Below are positions 19,838 to 22,630 of a stretch of DNA of 22,630 nucleotides, piece after piece. The notes below the pieces were generated by a model. The model was not told where the DNA came from. It was given only the letters and a program-made list of their open reading frames with translations, and made no database searches. Position numbers and translations under genes: made by a program. Every line of letters starts with the position of its first letter. Position 1 is the stretch's first letter. The DNA lies in the NCBI GenBank assembly GCA_964348955.1, contig CAYGEN010000008.1:1-22630 (forward strand), in the 5' to 3' direction. Source of the DNA: 2-01-FULL-51-21 sp964348955 (lineage in GTDB: Bacteria; Patescibacteriota; Minisyncoccia; Phycocordibacterales; 2-01-FULL-51-21).

Positions 19838-20689
19838 TTATTTCGCCTTTCGCCGCTTGCCCACTTTGCGGCGGGAAACGATAAAGATATTTGAATATTT
19901 TTTTGGTCGGCGAGATTTCTGTCCCTTGCCAGTCGGCTTGCCCCACAAAGAGACCGCGCGGCGCCTGCCGCGGCCGGAACGCCCCTCTCCGCCGCCGTGC
20001 GGATGGTCAACCGGATTCATCGCCGAACCGCGCACGGTCGGGCGAATACCCATCCACCTACTGCGCCCCGCTTTACCGATATTTATGAGTTTGCGTTCCG
20101 GATTTGAAACCTCTCCGATAGACGCCCATGCGCGGTCGGGCACCTTCCGTATCTCGCTTGAGGGCATTTTAAGCTGAGTATAAGGGGCATCGTGCGCGAC
20201 CACCTCCGCGTAGTTGCCGGCGCCGCGCGCGAGCTTCGCACCGCCGCCCTGCTTCACTTCAATATTAAATACAAAGGTACCAACGGGAATATTTCCGAGA
20301 GGCAAACGATTCCCGGGCTTAACCGGGGCCTTTTCAGACACCACAAACGAATCGCCCACCAAGACGGTGCGCGGCAAAAGCACATAACGCCGCTCGCCGT
20401 CTTGGTAACACACGAGTCCAATAAATCCACCACGATAGGGGTCGTATTCAATGGTCTCAATCTTTGCGGGGATATCGCGTTTCTCATAGCGGAAGTCAAT
20501 ATCGCGATGCCGGCGCTTGTGCCCGCCTCCTTGGTGCCTTACGGTTATGCGCCCGAAACTATTGCGCCCCGCGGCTTGCTTGCCACCGTGCGTGAGCTTC
20601 TTAAACGGCTTAGACGCCGTTAAAGCACTTCGGTAATCAATACCGGTCATGCCGCGCTGTCCTGGAGTTGTTGGTCGTCTGTGCTTCAT
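19838..20689 (-). CDS. rplB: 50S ribosomal protein L2
   Basis: L2 is required for subunit joining and peptidyl transferase integrity. The 283-aa product has KPTTPGQRGMTGIDY-like N-terminus, GRITVRHQGGGHKRRHRDIDFRYEKRDIPAKIETIEYDPYR, and the conserved C-terminal loop SAMNPVDHPHGGGEGRSG carrying the invariant His. The end SNIFIVSRRKVGKRRKAK matches the family. Length is normal. It is normally followed directly by rpsS. Here the DUF5674-like gene intervenes and no terminator is seen after rplB. Confidence 0.98.
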   Translation of the reverse strand: MKHRRPTTPGQRGMTGIDYRSALTASKPFKKLTHGGKQAAGRNSFGRITVRHQGGGHKRRHRDIDFRYEKRDIPAKIETIEYDPYRGGFIGLVCYQDGERRYVLLPRTVLVGDSFVVSEKAPVKPGNRLPLGNIPVGTFVFNIEVKQGGGAKLARGAGNYAEVVAHDAPYTQLKMPSSEIRKVPDRAWASIGEVSNPERKLINIGKAGRSRWMGIRPTVRGSAMNPVDHPHGGGEGRSGRGRRRAVSLWGKPTGKGQKSRRPKKYSNIFIVSRRKVGKRRKAK

Positions 20690-20731
20690 ATTATATGTCT
20701 TGGGCTACGCTATGTTAAGCGTTAAGAATTT

Positions 20732-21178
20732 TTAGACGACGCTTATCGTCTCGCCTTTGCGCAGATGAATGTAGGCCTTTTTGCCGCCGCGCTTCACTCC
20801 CCGCCGTCTACTTCGTGCAGCGTAAACAACCTTATCAGGAATCCGCACCATACGCACCTTCATCGGCAGGACCCCATAAATTTCTCGCACCGCATGGGCG
20901 ACATCTCTCTTCGTCGCCCTTAGAGAAACGGTAAATACATACACACCTCCCTCCATAAGACGCGACGCTTTCTCGGTAATTCTAGGCGCGCGCAAAACCC
21001 ACGCGCTCTCGCCCCTGAACGTAGCCGCGGCATTCGCTTTCTGCGGAGACCGCGAAGCTGCCTGCTTTTTCGGCGCAACTCTTTTAACGGCAGATGCTGT
21101 TTTCACTGCCGCCGCTGTTTTTTTCGCTTTTGACGGCGACTTTTCTTCAGTATTCTTTTTTTGTCCGAATAGCGCCAT
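20732..21178 (-). CDS. rplW: 50S ribosomal protein L23 with long N-terminal extension
   Basis: L23 sits at the tunnel exit and docks trigger factor and SRP. The core starts near residue 57: ESAWVLRAPRITEKASRLMEGGVYVFTVSLRATKRDVAHAVREIYGV. It continues with RSRRRGVKRGGKKAYIHLRKGETISVV. Residues 1-55 form an added Lys/Ala/Ser-rich arm, giving 148 aa against a usual length near 95-100. The ATG at 21178 is 5 bp from the rplD stop. The arm is rich in positive charge and probably flexible. Confidence 0.96.
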   Translation of the reverse strand: MALFGQKKNTEEKSPSKAKKTAAAVKTASAVKRVAPKKQAASRSPQKANAAATFRGESAWVLRAPRITEKASRLMEGGVYVFTVSLRATKRDVAHAVREIYGVLPMKVRMVRIPDKVVYAARSRRRGVKRGGKKAYIHLRKGETISVV

Positions 21179-21183
21179 AGGTC

Positions 21184-21939
21184 TTATGCATCTCCGTTAG
21201 CATCTTTCGCGGACTTCGCCTTGCCTCTTGAGGCGAGTGTCGCAAGTGACTGCTCGGGCGAAACAATGGCGAGGTACGTGTAGCCGAGGGTATGAACGGG
21301 ATTTAAGTTTCGCGTCTCTCCCACCATGACATTCCCAAAATTTTGAAAACTTTTTTCCACCATCTCATCGCGCGAAGGCAGTGCGATAAACAAAGTGTTC
21401 CTTTTCTTGACGCCAATTTTTTCAAAGCCGGCAATGCCCGCAAGCGCTCCGAGCACCTGCTTTGCTTCAGCCGCTTTCGGCTGTGCAAACGGCAGTGCGT
21501 CAAGAAAAAACACCTCGCCATCTTGATACTTGCGCGAGAGCGCGCTGTAGAGCGCTTGCACGCGCATGCTCTTGCTCAACTTGCGCGCAAAAACCTTTTC
21601 TTTGCGCGGACCGAAGGTTACGCCGCCGCCGCGCCACAGCGGGCTTCGGCTGGAGCCGTGTCGCGCCCGCCCGGTGCCCTTCTGCCGCCACGGCTTGCGA
21701 CCGCCGCCGCGCACCTCACCGCGATTCTTCGTGTGCGCGAGAGGCACGCGCGCGTTTGCTTGCATGACGGTTGCCGCCTGACGCACAAGCGCTGGCTTCC
21801 ACCTTACGCCAAAGACGCCGGCCGGCAACTTCACCGAACCCGTTTCTTTTCCTTTCGCCGAATATACGCGCGCCAGAAGAGAGACCGGCGGTGCCTTTCT
21901 TGCTTTTGTTATTTTTTTTGTTTTCTCTGCGGTAACCAT
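21184..21939 (-). CDS. rplD: 50S ribosomal protein L4
   Basis: L4 lines the exit tunnel and in E. coli represses the S10 operon. The 251-aa product contains the loop signature AHTKNRGEVRGGGRKPWRQKGTGRARHGSSRSPLWRGGGVTFGP and the family C-terminal region with NLNPVHTLGYTYLAIVSPEQSLATLASR. It has an N-terminal arm rich in Lys (residues 1-18) and a Lys/Ala C-terminal tail, slightly longer than the usual 205 aa. It follows rplC after 70 bp. Confidence 0.97.
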   Translation of the reverse strand: MVTAEKTKKITKARKAPPVSLLARVYSAKGKETGSVKLPAGVFGVRWKPALVRQAATVMQANARVPLAHTKNRGEVRGGGRKPWRQKGTGRARHGSSRSPLWRGGGVTFGPRKEKVFARKLSKSMRVQALYSALSRKYQDGEVFFLDALPFAQPKAAEAKQVLGALAGIAGFEKIGVKKRNTLFIALPSRDEMVEKSFQNFGNVMVGETRNLNPVHTLGYTYLAIVSPEQSLATLASRGKAKSAKDANGDA

Positions 21940-22009
21940 GATTTTGAATTTGAATAACGAATGATGAAACGCGATTTATAGAAATGCCGCTTTATACGAT
22001 TCTTGATTC

Positions 22010-22630
22010 CTAGTTCGTACCTCTCACTTCAACCAAAGTACCCCGTCGGCCGGGAATCGCCCCCTTAATTATCAAAAGATTGTGTGCAGTCTCCACCCGA
22101 AGCACTTTCAGATTTTTAACCGTCACGCGGTCGCTTCCCATGCGCCCCGCCATTCGCATGCCCTTAACTACGCGCCCGCCGGCACGCCCGCCGCCGCCGA
22201 TAGACCCGGGCTCGCGCTCCGAATGCTTCTGACCGTGCGTGCGCGGCCCGCCATGGAACCCATGCCGCTTCACCACGCCCTGGAATCCCTTTCCTTTTGA
22301 AATGGCGGAAACGGAGACCTTGTCTCCCTCGGTAAACGCCGAGAGGTCAACTGATGTCCCAACCACCAACTCTTCAGGCACTCCGGCTTTGGAGCGAAAT
22401 TCTTTTAGTCCAGCGAAAAGCTTTTCTCCCATCTTGCCGCGCTCGGCTTTGGTAAGATGTTTTTCTTTCGCCGTTCCATAGCCAAAAACCGCCGCGCGGT
22501 AGCCGTCTTTCTCCGGCGTCTTTATCTGCGTGACGGTCATAGGGCCTACGGAGAGAACCGTCGCCGGATGCACGACGCCGTTCTCGTCAAAAATCTGGGT
22601 CATACCCTGTTTTGTTCCTATGATGAATTT
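22010..22630 (-). CDS. rplC: 50S ribosomal protein L3, first codon outside the window
   Basis: L3 nucleates large-subunit assembly. The frame reads upstream of the first in-window ATG as KFIIGTKQG before MTQIFDENG, exactly the standard L3 N-terminus. The real start is therefore probably a Met codon just past 22630, and 206 residues are visible. Signatures include SVSAISKGKGFQGVVKRHGFHGGPRTHGQKHSEREPGSIGGGGRAGGRVVKGMRMAGRMG and the C-terminal IKGAIPGRRGTLVEVR. Starting at the internal ATG (22603) would remove conserved residues. It is the upstream-most gene of the cluster seen here. Confidence 0.97.
   Translation of the reverse strand, partial: KFIIGTKQGMTQIFDENGVVHPATVLSVGPMTVTQIKTPEKDGYRAAVFGYGTAKEKHLTKAERGKMGEKLFAGLKEFRSKAGVPEELVVGTSVDLSAFTEGDKVSVSAISKGKGFQGVVKRHGFHGGPRTHGQKHSEREPGSIGGGGRAGGRVVKGMRMAGRMGSDRVTVKNLKVLRVETAHNLLIIKGAIPGRRGTLVEVRGTN

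Noticed and set aside
1..22630. CRISPR array or replication origin
   Set aside because: No regularly spaced repeats of CRISPR length and no cluster of DnaA boxes were seen.

Overview
The window is a gene-dense bacterial chromosome segment of roughly 50% GC. It is dominated by the ribosomal-protein S10/spc cluster, which runs on the minus strand from 22630 down to 9766. The cluster has no rpmD (L30) between rpsE and rplO. Several ribosomal proteins carry extra Lys/Ala-rich tails, few genes have Shine-Dalgarno (SD) sequences, and there is an orphan substrate-binding protein and an orphan receiver domain. Together these point to a Candidate Phyla Radiation bacterium, most likely Parcubacteria. 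This placement is inferred from gene content and was not tested by phylogeny.

Layout, left to right. At 1-971 lies the N-terminal two thirds of ftsH (minus), divergent from smpB (1108-1566) and the tmRNA gene ssrA (about 1612-2004), the two partners of trans-translation. The ssrA 3' end is followed by an intrinsic terminator. A 200-bp patch of direct and inverted copies of the tmRNA 3' end comes next, then a P-loop kinase gene with its own strong promoter and a strong SD, which may be an inserted accessory gene. From 2875 to 4452 are an ABC-type substrate-binding protein and a divergent single-domain response regulator. infC-rpmI-rplT follow (4594-5749). From 5871 to 8565 is a minus-strand block: a LOG/SLOG-type nucleotide-binding protein, a beta-CASP metallo-beta-lactamase ribonuclease and an ArsR-type repressor. 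A 32-bp promoter/operator module is repeated exactly on both sides of the repressor gene. At 8597-8799 (minus) I infer an unannotated structured non-coding RNA of about 200 nt, with its own extended -10 promoter and terminator. ndk (9003-9608) stands alone. The ribosomal cluster in transcription order is rplC-rplD-rplW-rplB-[DUF5674-like, small hypothetical]-terminator-promoter-rpsS-rplV-rpsC-rplP-rpmC-rpsQ-rplN-rplX-rplE-terminator-rpsN-rpsH-rplF-rplR-rpsE-rplO-secY-adk-map-terminator.

Most genes serve translation and its quality control: ribosome, IF3, tmRNA/SmpB, FtsH, methionine aminopeptidase, SecY, and nucleotide supply through Adk and Ndk. The regulatory layout is less ordinary. The ribosomal cluster is broken twice by intrinsic terminators followed by new promoters. 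At least five single genes have a -10 box so close to the start codon that their mRNAs should be leaderless. The ArsR-type repressor appears to control both itself and the neighbouring ribonuclease gene through duplicated operators.

The best candidates for something undescribed are the structured RNA at 8597-8799, the repressor with duplicated operators around the ribonuclease gene, the cassette inside the S10 cluster, and the rearranged tmRNA 3' flank.
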